A stretch of 64,000 bases of DNA from NCBI GenBank assembly GCA_040954595.2, contig CM082583.2, positions 248,001 through 312,000 on the forward strand. The letters run 5' to 3'. Position 1 is the stretch's first letter. Each line of letters begins with the position of its first letter. The translations under genes and the position numbers were made by a program. Shown piece by piece: positions 20,515 to 32,713 of this stretch. The notes below the pieces were generated by a model, which made no database searches, was not told where the DNA came from, and saw only the letters and a list, made by a program, of their open reading frames with translations. Origin of the DNA: Balanoglossus misakiensis (lineage: Eukaryota; Hemichordata).

Positions 20515-23500
20515 ACAATACGTGTGAACTTCTACTCTCTACATGGAATGTCCGCTCAGCTGGATGCAAATCATTAGACATTGCAGACTACATCACAGAT
20601 AAAGACATTGATATTCTTGTACTCACTGAAACATGGTTCAAGGAATCTGGTGACGAACACGTAATGGCTGAATGCACACCACCAGGCTATGCTGTCAAAC
20701 ATCTACCTGGGGTTGGCAAGATCGGTGGAGGCTTAGCTTAAATTCATAAGCTAGCACTAAAATTAACAGCTTGGAAGCCTATTCTCTCTGTTAAACCCCG
20801 GTGCGGAAAGTCCTGGGGTTCGGATTAACGTGTGTTTGTATAGTTGTTTATTTGGGAGTGGTCGTCGTGCATAATGACTGTGTAATGGCTCTCATGTACA
20901 CAGAAAATAATTGAACACTTCACACTTCCACGCGATTGACAACTGTTTCAATGGCGTGGTTATTGTTTCCCAGGGACGCTTCTGAAAAGCACTGAAACCA
21001 GATTTCTCCCAAAATCATCGTTGTTTCATAAGCTCGTGTACTTTTTCGTCGATAACTGTATGTTGTGTGTGTTTATAAAGCCAACTACTGTCGTTGTGTG
21101 GTGTAATTCTTTATGATTGGACCTGTTTGGGCCGATTTTCATAGAGCCAAGATCGTTGGTGTTGTCTGTTGTCAGGCAAACGGCATTAAGATTCGCCACT
21201 GATTTGGGGGGTCTTTTATACGCCGCACCGGGGTTTAAATCTTTTGTGGCAGCGGAAGCAACTATTCTTCACCAGAAACTTTCCATGAAAATAATTCTTG
21301 TCTTCCGTCCACCACCATCAGTTAAGAATAAGTTCACTGCACCACAGTTCATGGAAGAGTTCAGTACAACACTTGAGAAGTATGTCACCTGCTCAAGTAA
21401 TCTATTCATCGTAGGAGATTTCAATATTCACCTAGAAGATGATAAGAATCCAGTAACACAGAAATTCAATGGAATCATCAGCGCCTGTAATCTGAAACAA
21501 TGGGTCCAACAACCAACACACAGAAAGGGTCATACTCTTGATCTCATTGTATCTAACTCTGCGTCTAACATCAAGAGTGTCTCTGTAGACTGCTTGGAAC
21601 TCTCTGATCACAATCCTGTCAATGCAAAACTTGCTCTTCCGAAACCAACACACAGTAGACGTCAAATATCTTATCGTCGTATCTGCCATTTCAATTGATA
21701 GTTTCAGCCATGATCTCGACAAAATACATCACATGTCCTCGCCTCCAAACACTTGAGCCTCAGCCATATCAGCTTATAACCAACACGTCAGTGAAGTTCT
21801 TCAAGCCAACGCACCACTTCAAAAGCGTACAGTGATCATACGTCCAGGTACCAAATGGTATACTCATGAAATCGACATTGCAAAAAAGAATAGACGGAAG
21901 GCTGAACATCTGTGGCGAAAAACTAAGCTGGAGATTCATCGTCAGATATATCAACATGAGTGCAGAAATGTCAGTCACTTAATCAGAGCTACCAAAAAGT
22001 CATACTTCTCACATCTAATTGAGGAAAAGTATGGTAACCAGAAGTCACTATTTCAAATCATATCAACCCTGGCTGGCAAGCAACAAGAAAAGACTCTACC
22101 TGACCACACTGCTAAAATAGACTTAGCAGAGACATTCAGTAAATATTTCATCACTAAAATCATGTCTATCCGTTCCAGCCACGACATGGTAAACCCTACT
22201 TCAAAAGATTACCAATTTCTGCACCCAGCAGTCTCATCAACACTTCCTGAATTCCACACAGCTAAAGACGAAGAAATCAGCACAGTTATCTCTGGCTCTC
22301 CATCTAAAACATGTGTACTTGATCCCATCCCTACAGCACTTGTTAAGCAATGTCTTGGTAATCTGCTCACTATCATAGCCACAATTATCAATTTGTCACT
22401 CAAAACTGGAACTGTTCCTGAATAACTTAAAATAGCAGTCATCACACCAATATACTCAAGAAACCTTCGCTCGACAAAAACATTTTCAAGAACTATAGAC
22501 CTGTTTCAAACCTAACCGTCCAGTCAAAAGTAATCGGGAAGATTGTAGCACAACAATTGACATCATATTTGACTACCAACTCACTACAAGAACCACTGCA
22601 GTCAGCGTACCGAAAGGATCACAGTACCGAAACAGCACTTACTAAAGTCAACAACGATATTTGTATGGCACTGGATGCAGGTAAATATGTACTCATGGTT
22701 CTCCTCGATCTCTCCTCTGTGTTTGATACCATAGATCACGACATACTCATCTCAAGGTTATCAAAACTGGGCATCACCAACATCCCACTACAATGGTTCT
22801 CATCATATCTTAAGGACAGACAGCAGTTTGTATGGCACAATGTCAGAACCCCAATATCTACAATATGGAGTACCACACGGTTCAGTGCTTGGACCACTTT
22901 TGTTCTGCAGCTACATCCAACCCCTTGCTCAACTTATTTGTCACCACAAAGTCAATTTTCACCAATATGCCGATGACAACCAACTATACCAATATTTCTT
23001 CCAGTTAGACACCATAAGTACATTATACATTAGACAAGATGGAAAGGGCAGTTCACGAAATAAAAACCTGGATTACACATAATAAACCTCAACTCAATGG
23101 TGGCAAAACCGAAGTACTCCTGACAAGGTCTCAGTTCAACCGCTCGCCTCGTCCCATAAACCACATGAGCATTGGATCATGTTGTGAATTGTGAATTCTG
23201 CACGGAATATAGGTGTGACATTCGACGACAATTACACTTTCAATAAGCACATTAACGCAATTTGCAAGTCAATTTTCTTCCATCTGCGTCAAATCAGCCA
23301 CATTCGCCGTTACCTCACTAAGTAAGTTTGCCAGATGCTGGTTCATGCTCTAATCACATCAAAACTGGACTACTGTAATGCAATACTCTGTGGTTTACCA
23401 TCATCATGCATTCAACCGCTACAGCATGCACTGAATTCTGCAGCCAGGATCGTTTCTCGTACCCGTAAAACGGATCATATTACTCCTGTTCTCATGGATT

Positions 23501-23893
23501 TACATTGGTTGCCTGTACACTATAGAATCCAATACAAGATCTTGCTTATGACATATAAGGCATTAAACAACACAGCACCAACTTACATCTCTGACTTAAT
23601 CCATCTGAAAACTTCAACAAGACTTCTTCGTTCAAATGACAAATTTCTACTTCATGTACCATGGAGTAAGAAGAAAACGTACAGCGATCGTGTTTTTTCG
23701 TATATCGCCCCACTCATTTGGAACAGTGTCCCAATAGAGGTATGCTAGTCACCTAGCCTTGACAGTTTCAAGAAACACATCAAGACTTATCTGTTTAACA
23801 GAGCCTATTAACAGTAACTTTACATTGTAAAGCACTATTGAACACTATTTCAGTGGAGTTTGGTGCTCTATAAGTCCTTTTGATTGATTGATG
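20515..23893 (+). mobile_element. L2/CR1-like LINE with endonuclease and reverse transcriptase, disrupted
   Basis: The plus strand encodes an APE-type endonuclease: LTETWFKESGDE and GVGKIGGGLA near 20,620-20,740, then GDFNIHLED, HTLDLIVSN and SDHNPVNA at 21,400-21,640. A reverse transcriptase follows with [40 protein letters not shown] and YADDNQLY (22,600-23,010). The C-terminal LHWLPVHYRIQYKILLMTYK (23,500) comes next, and the tail is (TGAT)n at 23,880-23,893. Several stops and frame changes make it dead. A 440 bp TTAA-flanked element splits the endonuclease at 20,791. Confidence 0.9.
20795..21234 (+). mobile_element. TTAA-flanked element, family ACCCCGGTGCG, copy 1
   Basis: The termini ACCCCGGTGCGG and CCGCACCGGGGT are inverted copies, and TTAA flanks both sides (20,791-20,794; 21,235-21,238). 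Removing the element plus one TTAA restores the LINE endonuclease frame (...ILSVK + SFVAAEA...). That is direct evidence of a TTAA-specific insertion as made by piggyBac-type transposases. It is non-coding. A reverse-oriented copy is at 45,951-46,400. Confidence 0.9.
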
Positions 23894-24359
23894 AACAGTT
23901 TACCACCTTAGCTAAACACATAAACAGATCACCGATACGTCCGAATAGCGCGTGTATGAGGGCTTGGCTAACTTGTGACCTCAGTAACGATCATGTGAAA
24001 ATGTCCATTTTGTTTGGTCGGGCATTGATTCTTGTCGGCAAAAACTGCCATAGGAAATTATAAACTTAAGTCAAATTGCTGAAACAATAAATAATAGTCC
24101 ATGTGTCTTGATACTTCAGATCATGCATCGGTTCGACTCTGTCTGTAGTCGGCTACCCAAATTTATTGGGAAGTTCGGCCTTTTACACATTAATACGTGT
24201 GGTTTTCGATCATATCCTACCGGTCTTATTGGTTGACATTAATTTGGCAGTGTGCTATAAGCATATTACATCCTACATCAAACCAAAATAAAGCTTGTGA
24301 TACTTTGACCATCAGTTTTTGTTTACTTTTAGTCGCTAGTGAAATTCAAGCTCAGTAAT

Positions 24360-24880
24360 AACTTTACAACTAACTTATTAGGGGCCCAAGCCCCTATGGG
24401 CGGGGCCGCTATTGTTATTACTGGGGTTTTTAGGGGCCCAAGCCCCTATGGGCGGGGCCCCTATTGGTATTGCTGGCATTTTTCTTCTTCTTGGGCACTT
24501 TCATCGGCCACTAGGATCTTGAAAACGGCTTAACCTACAATTCTCAAACTTGGCACAATGATGCAGGCCAATGAGATCTGGTGCAGTACGTTTGTGAATG
24601 TTAAATTAGTCACGTGACCTGATGACCATATAAGGGCGAAATTTTCAAATTGCTCTCATTTGCATAAAATATCACAAATCACAATTATTTTAAGATGCTT
24701 TGTGAACCATATTGCCATGGTCCTACATGCCAAATTTCATGGTCCTAGGGTATGCCAATTTTGAGAAGAAGATTTTTGATCATTATATTTCATATTTTTT
24801 CATTGACCATGGGGGGTCTGGACCAAGGCATAGGCTTTACTATACCTGCATAGTAAAGCTATGACAACATCGTATTTAAA
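24360..24880 (+). repeat. Degenerate repeat with GGGGCCCAAGCCCC duplications and CArG/E-box unit
   Basis: The phrase GGGGCCCAAGCCCCTATGGG occurs twice (24,380 and 24,432). Downstream, one unit of the family seen at 25.5-25.9 kb carries GTCACGTGAC (24,609-24,618) and CCATATAAGG (24,626-24,635). A reversed degenerate relative is at 43.08-43.41 kb. No gene. Confidence 0.65.
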
Positions 24881-24889
24881 TAATAACAC

Positions 24890-25520
24890 ATGTTAGCGAG
24901 GGCAATATCATGATCTTTGGCCTGCACGAGGGATGGTGATCTCTGACCATAATAATATTGATGATGCCCGAGCCACAGGAAAGGGCATCATCAGTATTAT
25001 GGTCAGAGATCACCAGGGTTAGGGTTATGTGTTATTAATTTTATTATACCGAACATTTGACCATACACAGCATAGAGGGTTGCGTCCATTTCGTACGATG
25101 CAGGTTGCAGTGAACTAAAATATCTCGCTGTACAGTGTACCTACTTCGAACTCAGATAAACCGCGATGTTGGTTGCGGCTTTGGTGTATTTGCTGTCCAT
25201 TTGCGGTAAAATATCGTCCAGTTAAACAGGTGTTAATCCTGTGTGTCGCTTTGAAGCCATATATGCGGGAGTTGACTGATCGTGAAGGAAGCCATTGAAC
25301 GACAGTTTGTTATGCGCAGAAAAGATGCGCAGAACCTAAAACCTGTTCTCAGCCGGCAATATACTCTCAGCGCACGCGTATCTCCGGCCCGTAGCCCCTA
25401 CCTACGGGCCAAAGACTCTGTCAACCATGCAATATCACGTTTTTTTCTATGTCACGTGGTACGGTTTCAGCCAATCAAGACTACAGAATACAGAGTGAGG
25501 TGTAATAATCAAGTATTAAG
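24890..25520 (+). mobile_element. Palindrome-headed element, copy 1 (related to 43.7-44.3 kb)
   Basis: The head is an inverted repeat (24,900-25,010) with ATCTCTGACCATAATA arms around GCCCGAGCCACAGG. The body continues with GTTATTAATTTTATTATACC and a sequence ending GCCAATCAAGACTACAG. The same order appears at 43,705-44,345, so this is a ~630 bp repeat family. No coding frame is shared. Confidence 0.7.
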
Positions 25521-25529
25521 GACCCAATG

Positions 25530-25925
25530 AACAAACCTTAAACTTGGCACAGTGGATGGGGCAATGAGTGGACATGTACCTAACCTGTGAATGTATAATT
25601 AGTCACGTGACATGATGACAATATAAGGGCAAAATTTACAAATAAACTATACAACACCATATTCAAGCATGAAGGACTCAATGTACAAATTTTAACCATG
25701 GCACAGTGGACGGGGCCAATGAGGAGACACGTGCCTAATCCGTGAATATATAATTTGTCACGTGACATGATGACCATATAAGGGCCAAATTTACAAAAAG
25801 GCTATGACAACATCGTATTCAAGCATGAAGGACTCAATGTAGCAATCTCAAACTTGGCATTGTGGATGAGGCCGTGTGGATGTGACCCCAACAATTAATA
25901 GTTAATTAGTCATGTGACCTAGCCA
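25530..25925 (+). repeat. Three degenerate ~150-bp tandem units with E-box and CArG motifs
   Basis: Units begin near AAACTTGGCACAGTGGATGG. The first two hold CACGTG (25,614; 25,759) followed by CAATATAAGG or CCATATAAGG (25,774-25,783). The third (25,850-25,925) has decayed to GTCATGTGACC. The arrangement of a palindromic E-box about ten bases before an SRF-type CArG box is conserved with 24.6 kb. Confidence 0.7.
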
Positions 25926-26034
25926 TAGGCCTATACCTGTACAGTGAAGCTATCACATCTATTATGGCATTCTGGTCTATATTATAAAGGTCCTGGACAG
26001 CCAGTGTTCACTGCAGCTTGCCAGCGATCACCAT

Positions 26035-26881
26035 CAGTCCCTCTTCACTCCTTAAATGGAGACGTACTGCGCATGCTCAGAAATAAATTTGCATATCCCG
26101 CAAAGTTCGCAAGTGAGTATCATTCGCTGATTTGTTTACACGTAGACTTCGGTGATTTTCGACCCTATGGAGCGGCAACTTCGGAAAATTTCGAAGTGTG
26201 ACGTTACCAGCACATTCCAGAAGACAGCATGGCATCGTCTGTACAAGTTGAGTGAAATACTTAGAAAGATATCGCCACATACAGTGACCGATCTGCCTGG
26301 GCTGCGTTCATGTTTTTCTCTTGAAATCATGGACAGTGTTATACACCTCTGTATCAATGCTGTTTTAGTGACTTTTTCACACCCGTTCTTTTTGTTTTGA
26401 GTGAATAGGATACTCAACTAACTACTGCTGGACAATGGGTGTGAGTTTCATGGCTCTCACATGATGGGGTAATTTGGGGTAACATTTTGAAAATACCATG
26501 TCATTTTCAGAATGCGGTTACCGTGTATGTACATGTGAACAGTAATACATGTACATCTGTAGGTCGGAAATTTAGATCGGGTATACATGTCTGCAGCATC
26601 TAACACTCAAACTGCAATATTGTCAAACATGTGTATTGTACACGATATACTACATGTAGTAATTCTATTAGATTTAGTCTGCATTGGTCAATATAATATA
26701 CGGAAACTAAATATGTCGATCGGATTTGATCTTTCACAGGTCCAGCTGTGGTTGCGCAGAACACGTCTCCATTTATGGAGTGAACAGGGACTGCTGTATG
26801 CATGTGCACATCTGATTCACGAGGTTACACGTACTGCGGTTGCGCAGAACACGTCTCCATTTATGGAGTGAACAGGGACTG
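26035..26881. mobile_element. DNA element with CAGTCCCTGTTCACTCC termini and 5-bp target duplication
   Basis: The left end CAGTCCCTCTTCACTCC and the right end GGAGTGAACAGGGACTG are inverted copies extending over about 45 bp, with GGAGACGT and TGCGCA in common. ACCAT flanks both sides (26,030-26,034 and 26,882-26,886). A second right-end copy (26,751-26,791) lies just inside. No transposase frame is visible, so the superfamily is open; 5-bp duplications occur in, for example, Transib. Confidence 0.8.
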
Positions 26882-27600
26882 ACCATGGGGCCGAAATGAG
26901 AAGCCAAATTTCGGGTGACCCCTTGACCTTTGACCCACCTTGAAAAACACATATCTACTTCTACGCTAACTAATACACCTAGGGAGCTGATTTTGGTGGA
27001 CAGGTACAACTATTGGACCAAATCATTTCGCCGCAATGTCATGGACCTTGGTGACCGTTGAACTATATATAACATAAATGCTCATAAGTACGTAACTATT
27101 AGACCGACAGACTTCATATTTGGTGGGATGAAGCATACACATGTACTTGTTACCCCTTGACCTTTGACCTAATTAATTATGTGCATACCTAATTCTAGGC
27201 TTACTAATAGGCTAGATGTTTTGTTTCGGTTGGACATGGACAAGTGTGGGGTCCAATTTTTTCCATAAAATTTTGGGTGACCTCAGGTGATCTACTTTCT
27301 CATATCTCGGCCTCCAGAGCAGGTACAGCCTTAGCATTTCGAGGGATGGGACTAAAATGAAAAGCCGAATTTTGAGGTCACCTGTACAACTGCTTAACTC
27401 ATTAATTATGTGTATACCTAATTCCAGGCGAACCAATAGGGCTGAAGGTTTGGTTTCTGATGGACCTGGACCAGTATGGGGTCAAAAATTTTTGCCCAAA
27501 TTTCGGGTGACCTCAGATGACCATTTTGGCTTGCAGCTATATTTTAACCCTAATGCTACTAGGTGTCATACCTGTTTAGAGTGTCAAGTCCCTTAAAATA
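26882..27600 (-). repeat. Inverted, degenerate DR1-type satellite units
   Basis: The reverse strand carries diverged copies of the 238-bp unit: GGTGACCTCAGGTGA (27,279), CATAATTAATTAGGTCAAAG around 27,155-27,185, and AGAGCAGGTACAG near 27,320. Units are more decayed than at 9.4 and 35.7 kb. No gene. Confidence 0.65.
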
Positions 27601-27989
27601 TGTGTTTGCCATTTTTTCTTCCTAAACGTATTTTGACTGTCTTGCCATGGCTCTCATATACACACTTGGCAGTCTAAGCCCCCTTAAATGTACTAAATCG
27701 TACTGGTTTGCCTGGTTTGGTTTGAGGGTCTAGTATAGGCCCTACTGCGTAACACGCCCTTGGCAGCCTAACAGGCCTGGGAGCCAGGATTCTAGGCACC
27801 CTGGATATCAAACTGACTTGGCAGTGTTATAGGGTTAAAACTATGTATAATCACATACTAGATGTTTGAAAAATGGCAATGTCTTCTCTAAAGGTTATCC
27901 ATCCAAAGGGATCTGACAAGGGTGTCCCCTTCATTTTTTGTTTGTCATAGCAATTTTCGCGACTATTATATTACATTTAGGGTTGACTA

Positions 27990-28831
27990 TCTGATCTAGA
28001 CAAACTAGCAGCGTGGGCCAACAAATGGAAAATGTCTTTTCATCCACACAAATGCTCTGTTCTGTCAGTAACAAGGAAACGTTCAATGATAATTAACCAG
28101 TACAGTTTAAACGGGAAGATAATCAAACACAGCTCATCCGAAAAGTATCTAGGGTGCACACTGACAGCTGATCTTGATTGGCACCAACATATTACTTTAA
28201 TATGCAACAAAGCAAACAAAACACTTGGTTTCCTCCGTAGAAATCTCAACATAGGATCAACATCGGTGAAAGAGAAGGCATACACAACACTTGTAAGACC
28301 ACTAGTTGAATACGCCTCCACTGTTTGGGACCCATATGAACAGACTGACATAGCTTTGTTAGAAAAACACAAAGACGCGCTGCACACTACGTGACTGGCA
28401 GATTTCGAAATCGCTCTAGTGTTGACAACATGATAAATACCTTACATTGGACATCATTAGAACAACGTAGAAAAGAAGCCAGACTATCGATGCCATATAA
28501 AATTTCAACAGGAACTGTTGCTATGAACAATCTTCAGCATCTCCAACCCCCGCTAAGACTCACTAGACACATGCATATAGTAAAAGTTATAAAATTCCCA
28601 AATTCAAAACAGACTACATAAAATATTCCTTCTTTCCAAGAACAATCAAAGACTGGAATAGTATACCACCAGACATCATATCTGCAGGGTCACACGAATC
28701 CTTCAAATCTTCTTTGGCACTATACTTCACCAAACCAGAAAACTGACATTTTTGATGTCCTCTACTAGGGTGCACTCACTGGCAAAGCCTTCAATATGTT
28801 GAAGTTGGCCAGTAAGGTAGATAGATAGATA
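27990..28831 (+). mobile_element. LINE 3' fragment (reverse-transcriptase C-terminus) with GACTA target duplication
   Basis: The plus strand encodes LAAWANKWKMSFHPHKCSVL, SEKYLGCTLTADLDWHQHI, RRNLNIGSTSVKEKAY, VRPLVEYASTVWDP and, after a frame change, HWTSLEQRRKEARLSM. It ends KDWNSIPPDI near 28,670 and a (GATA)n tail at 28,818. This is the C-terminal thumb/connection part of a jockey/CR1-type LINE. GACTA flanks it at 27,985-27,989 and 28,832-28,836, and the empty site is at 364-368. It is 5'-truncated, as is usual for LINE insertions. Confidence 0.92.
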
Positions 28832-29047
28832 GACTAAAAGATAAATGGTGTCTACGATTCCAAACACATAAAAATTACACCAGTTGTGGATGACACAACA
28901 TTATTTTATTTGATGAGAGTAGTGTTCATCATGCCATTAATATTGTCAAAAAATGTGTTAGTTTTAGAAACCCAACTAAATACACGAAAAGTTGGGCTTT
29001 AGATTGGTTAACTGAAAATCAGGCTGATTGCAATTTTTCGGAATTAA

Positions 29048-30032
29048 GGTAGTTGGAAAGGCTATTTTTGAAGCAAATTCTCTCAATGTTTGTGAATTTA
29101 TTTTCACAAGTTAGAATAAAGATAATGACTTGAAATTTGCAGCATGTGTTCTTAACAAACTAAAAAGTGAGGGAAAAATATGACTGTAAAAATATCTGCT
29201 AAAATTATGAAATTTGATACGCCTAAATATAAATATTCATAATTTTACAAAATATTGATTGAATCTTGGCATGTTTTCACAAATTATTGAATAATTTGTA
29301 TTCATTTTAATATGAAGCAACCCCTCCAGCAATGTATGGGACACTTTCAGCAAAAACTTATTTTTTTCAAAGTTATCACTCAGGAAAACACAGTTTTTGT
29401 TGATATTTTGTATACAACTTTAACGTGCTGCCAAAACACAACGGGAAAACTTATGAAAAACTGTCCCGTAAAATTGTTCTTTGGGATGTCCCGAGCCTTT
29501 CCTGAAAGTTTCATGATAAAAAAAATATCTGGCATACCTATTCAATCACAAATAAAAACCATTACATTATGGCGAAGGGCAGAAAAGTAGCGAAATACGC
29601 AAAGTTTAGCGGCAGTTCACGGCGAAGGATCGCATTTATCTGGGTCAAACGCTTTTCCGCTGGCTTTTCGGGTTCCCTAGAAATGCAAAAATGTCCATAA
29701 TTTGGCAGCCTTTAATAAACAAGCAAGGTTATCTATCATTGAAAATTGCAAGAATCAGTGTTTGCAAGTTACATTTAAATGCCCTTGGCTAGGGGAACCC
29801 GTCCTTGTGCGCATAGCCTAGGAGAAGTCTTCCCCTAGAGGGCGCTCAAATAAGGCTCCCTAGCTTCCTTGCCAGATGAATGAAATTAGGTATCATAAAA
29901 CCAGCCATATCTTGTTACACGTTTATTGCCCCGAATTTTTTATGAGTTTAATTTTTCTCTAATACATTTCTAGATATAAATTCAGTGTTTTTAAATGAAA
30001 TTTTAACTGACGCCCTAGCCTTTCCAACTACC
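29048..30032. mobile_element. TTAA-flanked element, family GGTAGTTGGAAAGGC, copy 1
   Basis: The ends GGTAGTTGGAAAGGCT and AGCCTTTCCAACTACC are perfect inverses. TTAA lies at 29,044-29,047 and 30,033-30,036, and the empty TTAA is at 576-579 of the sister repeat. The 985 bp interior is AT-rich and without a transposase. A second, much expanded copy occupies 35,330-39,448. Confidence 0.93.
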
Positions 30033-30107
30033 TTAAGTGGCCCGATGCTCCCAACAAGTCACTTGGAATGTACTTTCATTCTAATAATTTATTAGCATGG
30101 AGTAATC

Positions 30108-30690
30108 TTATTTTTTACCATAAGGGTGGAACCATGATTCATTCTCAAGAGGGGTCTGGTACCAATATTCATAATGGTCTTCGATACCGGCAGGCATGTA
30201 TAGCCTATGGCTACGCCCAGCATGAGGTGGTGATTCATACTGTTGGTTGTATGGACTAGCTGGGTTCGGTGTGGGCCTCCTTGAATATGGGGGTGCAGGT
30301 GGCGTAAAATATCTGGTAAACCCTTCCAGTTCATATTGATGGAACGTCCCTGCAAACTCTCCAGGATAATGGTTCTGATCGCATCCCCTCTGTACTGCAC
30401 GTGGCAAAATTGTCGAAATTGTCCCTATCCCATGCCTCCCCATAACTGAAAACATCCTGTCCCCAAGGCCCTCCTTCACCCAGACTTGGATCATACCTTG
30501 ATCGGAAAGTGAGTCTGGGCATGGGTTCAAGGGCATCATTTTCCCAACACCAATAAGAAAGTGTGGGTTGAATCCCCTCCTTCCCACGAATGCTATGTGA
30601 TCTGTTGTTGTCATATTCGCCTGCCCTAGGACAAGGAGGGCAACTTCTTTTGGCATTTACCCCCATGGCTCCTATTGTTACCACTCATAA
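30108..30690 (-). pseudogene. Unrecognised Pro/Tyr-rich frame in the segmental repeat
   Basis: A 182-codon minus-strand frame ends PTPNPASPYNQQYESPPHAG, then RSHRLYMPAGIEDHYEYWYQ before HPYGKK and a stop. A second open frame over 30,331-30,684 contains LTFRSRYDPSLGEGGPWGQD, so two overlapping frames are open and a shift may join them. The tail is duplicated at 640-815, where it is intact to the stop. It may be a fragment of a retroelement structural protein; I recognise no domain. Confidence 0.4.
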
Positions 30691-30971
30691 AACTGTCTGA
30701 TGAATAGTCAGTACGGGGGAATTTTCCGTTTTTGTGTCATACACAACTTTTTTATGAAAATCTGGTGTCAACCTAAGGTGGGGCATGTCCCGGGGGCACA
30801 TCTTTCAACATGCCAGGTGTAACCTTACCAAATTTGTTTCTAAGGGCTACCTTTTCCCTTACCCCTGGTTAGTTCTCAGGGTCCTAGTGTCACATGTATT
30901 GATATACACTTTGTGATTGGAGGTCATCCTGATCGAATCGAAGGTGGCTCGCCAATCAACTCAAGAATTAA

Positions 30972-31018
30972 AGGGACAAAGTCTCTCTCTCGCTGCCATT
31001 TTCCCATTAATTATGTTT
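30972..31018. mobile_element. Truncated end of TTAA family AGGGACAAAGTCTCTCTC
   Basis: TTAA (30,968-30,971) followed by AGGGACAAAGTCTCTCTCTC and GCTGCC matches the terminus of elements at 34,220-34,525 and 49,206-49,543. Homology ends after about 45 bp at TTATCACATGAACTGGCC, a junction that is itself repeated at 53,194. Confidence 0.7.
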
Positions 31019-31134
31019 GTTATCACATGAACTGGCCCGTATAGCTACATGTATACTATTATACATGTTACAGAAGATTAAACAGAATTTTTGATAAGGA
31101 AAGTTTGAGCAGACTAGTCCATTCAATGTAAAAA

Positions 31135-31300
31135 TAGCGTCAAGGTCACTGTGGTCCCATTTGAGGATTATGCGGAAACAGTGACACACCATAATAAAAA
31201 TTACAGGTGACATTGCAAGTGGATATGATCTTACGATATAGAAATATGGAATGTAAAAAAATTAAGATATGGTAAAGTAGGCCAAAATGACAGCGCCCTC
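31135..31300 (+). mobile_element. 5' end of the GCGTCAAGG dispersed element, truncated
   Basis: TAGCGTCAAGGTCACTGTGG follows an A run, exactly as at 9,364 and 35,665. Only about 150 bp remain. They continue into sequence like 3,250-3,360 rather than into the tandem units. Confidence 0.6.
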
Positions 31301-31305
31301 TATTG

Positions 31306-31965
31306 GCCAGAAACAGACATTCACACTTTCCCCCCATTAATGGCACTTTTTGGTCATTTGTAACACTCAGAAACAGGAATGTGGGTTGTAAAACATGCTT
31401 GCTACCATACATTCATGTGTATATTATCCTAATCCTGATATACATGTATCAGATCAATCTTGATTACATCTTCCTTCACAGTAACAATGTCCACTGCTGT
31501 CAGACTAGACCTAAAGCACCTACAGAAACATGTGCATGACTTTTGGCCACTGATTTCCTGAGGTTGACTCTTTTCTTGGGCTTGACTAAGAGTTGTCCAA
31601 CTTGATTTCCACTGGGATTCTGTTGGTTTGATATAGCTTTGCTAGGTTTCTCACAGCACGTGTTCTTTAGGAGCTGCCTGTATTCTCGAGAACCCTTGAA
31701 TTTCTGGAGAAGAGGTGTTGTATTACCCCTTTGCATGACTTTGTGTATTGAACTGGTTGTTATTTCGAAGAACAAATTGTTCAATTAGTAACATACAAGA
31801 TTGATCTGATGCATGTACATCAGGATTAGGATAATATTCAAAGGGATGTATGGCAGCAAGCATGTTTTACAACCCACATTCCTGTCTCTGAGTGTTAAAC
31901 TTGCCCAAAAAGTGTCATTAATGGGGGGAAAAGTGTAAATGTCAGTTTCTAGCCACTAGAGGGCG
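31306..31965. repeat. Foldback with ~165-bp arms and 330-bp interior
   Basis: 31,306-31,465 and 31,795-31,965 are inverted copies (for example CTTGCTACCATACATTCATG versus ATGTATGGCAGCAAGCATG). The interior has a minus-strand frame of about 90 residues, basic (VKPKKRVNLRKSVAKSHAH), of unknown nature. The outer flanks carry the GGCCACTAGAGGGCGCTGTC phrase repeated at 32,078. Confidence 0.75.
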
Positions 31966-32230
31966 CTGTCTTTTGGGATCCATATTGGAAAATGTCCGCC
32001 ATGGGTCAATGAATAATTGTACCAAATTTCATGCTTTTAACCCAAAGTGCACAATTTTTAAGTATGAATGTCTGTTTCTGGCCACTAGAGGGCGCTGTCA
32101 TTTTGGATCCATATCAGAAAATGGCCGCCATGGGTCAATGCATAAGTGTACCAAGTTTTATGCTTTTAACCCAAAGTGCACAATTATGCCAAAATGTGGG
32201 GTTAAGCTCCTGCACTATATTACATATATT
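31966..32230 (+). repeat. Two tandem copies of a ~130-bp unit, also at 46,976-47,140 inverted
   Basis: Units read GGATCCATATNNGAAAATGN, then CCGCCATGGGTCAATGNATA and ATGCTTTTAACCCAAAGTGC. The same unit occurs in reverse at 46,976-47,140 inside a DNA-PKcs intron. No gene is present; 32,231-32,709 shows nothing I recognise. Confidence 0.8.
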
Positions 32231-32713
32231 GTTCCCCATTAGGTACTCTGTTTACTGTTGACAGTTTATCGTTCAATGGTGCATTCTGATAATTTATTAT
32301 GTAATGCTCTACATAAAAAAATTAATGTTCTTGAAACCAAAACCACATAATTATACAGCATAACTCTCACCTTTCCAAAAGCTCCCACATAATCATTGTA
32401 TTTCTGGCTGCCAACATTAAATTATGATGATTTCAAGGGAAAATTATCAGCTACCATATTGTTCAGACAACCTCTGAAATATATTTTTTGTGAATAGAAT
32501 TTTATTAAAGGTCCCAATGATACATGTATATATATACAAATACCAAATGGTACCTGTAAAAATGTGATCATATTTTATCCATTTATCCTCTAAATTCACG
32601 GCCTTGTATTTCACTAAACTAGATATGGATTTCAATAACATGTTATGATGTACTAAGTCAAGAATCCTAAGAAATGACAATACTTTTTAACTGAAATGAC
32701 TCTATATCCTTAA

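Larger units (their letters stand above)
27636..30270. repeat. Segmental repeat, copy 2 (filled-site copy of 1-816)
   Basis: This is the same sequence as 1-816 but interrupted by a LINE fragment (27,990-28,831) and a TTAA-flanked element (29,048-30,032). It extends beyond the breakpoint of copy 1 into 30,271-30,690. Because copy 1 retains both empty targets, the insertions post-date the duplication. Confidence 0.9.

Noticed and set aside
30108-30690. 182-codon frame as a functional gene
   Set aside because: It sits in a segmental repeat, overlaps a second long frame, and has no recognisable family.
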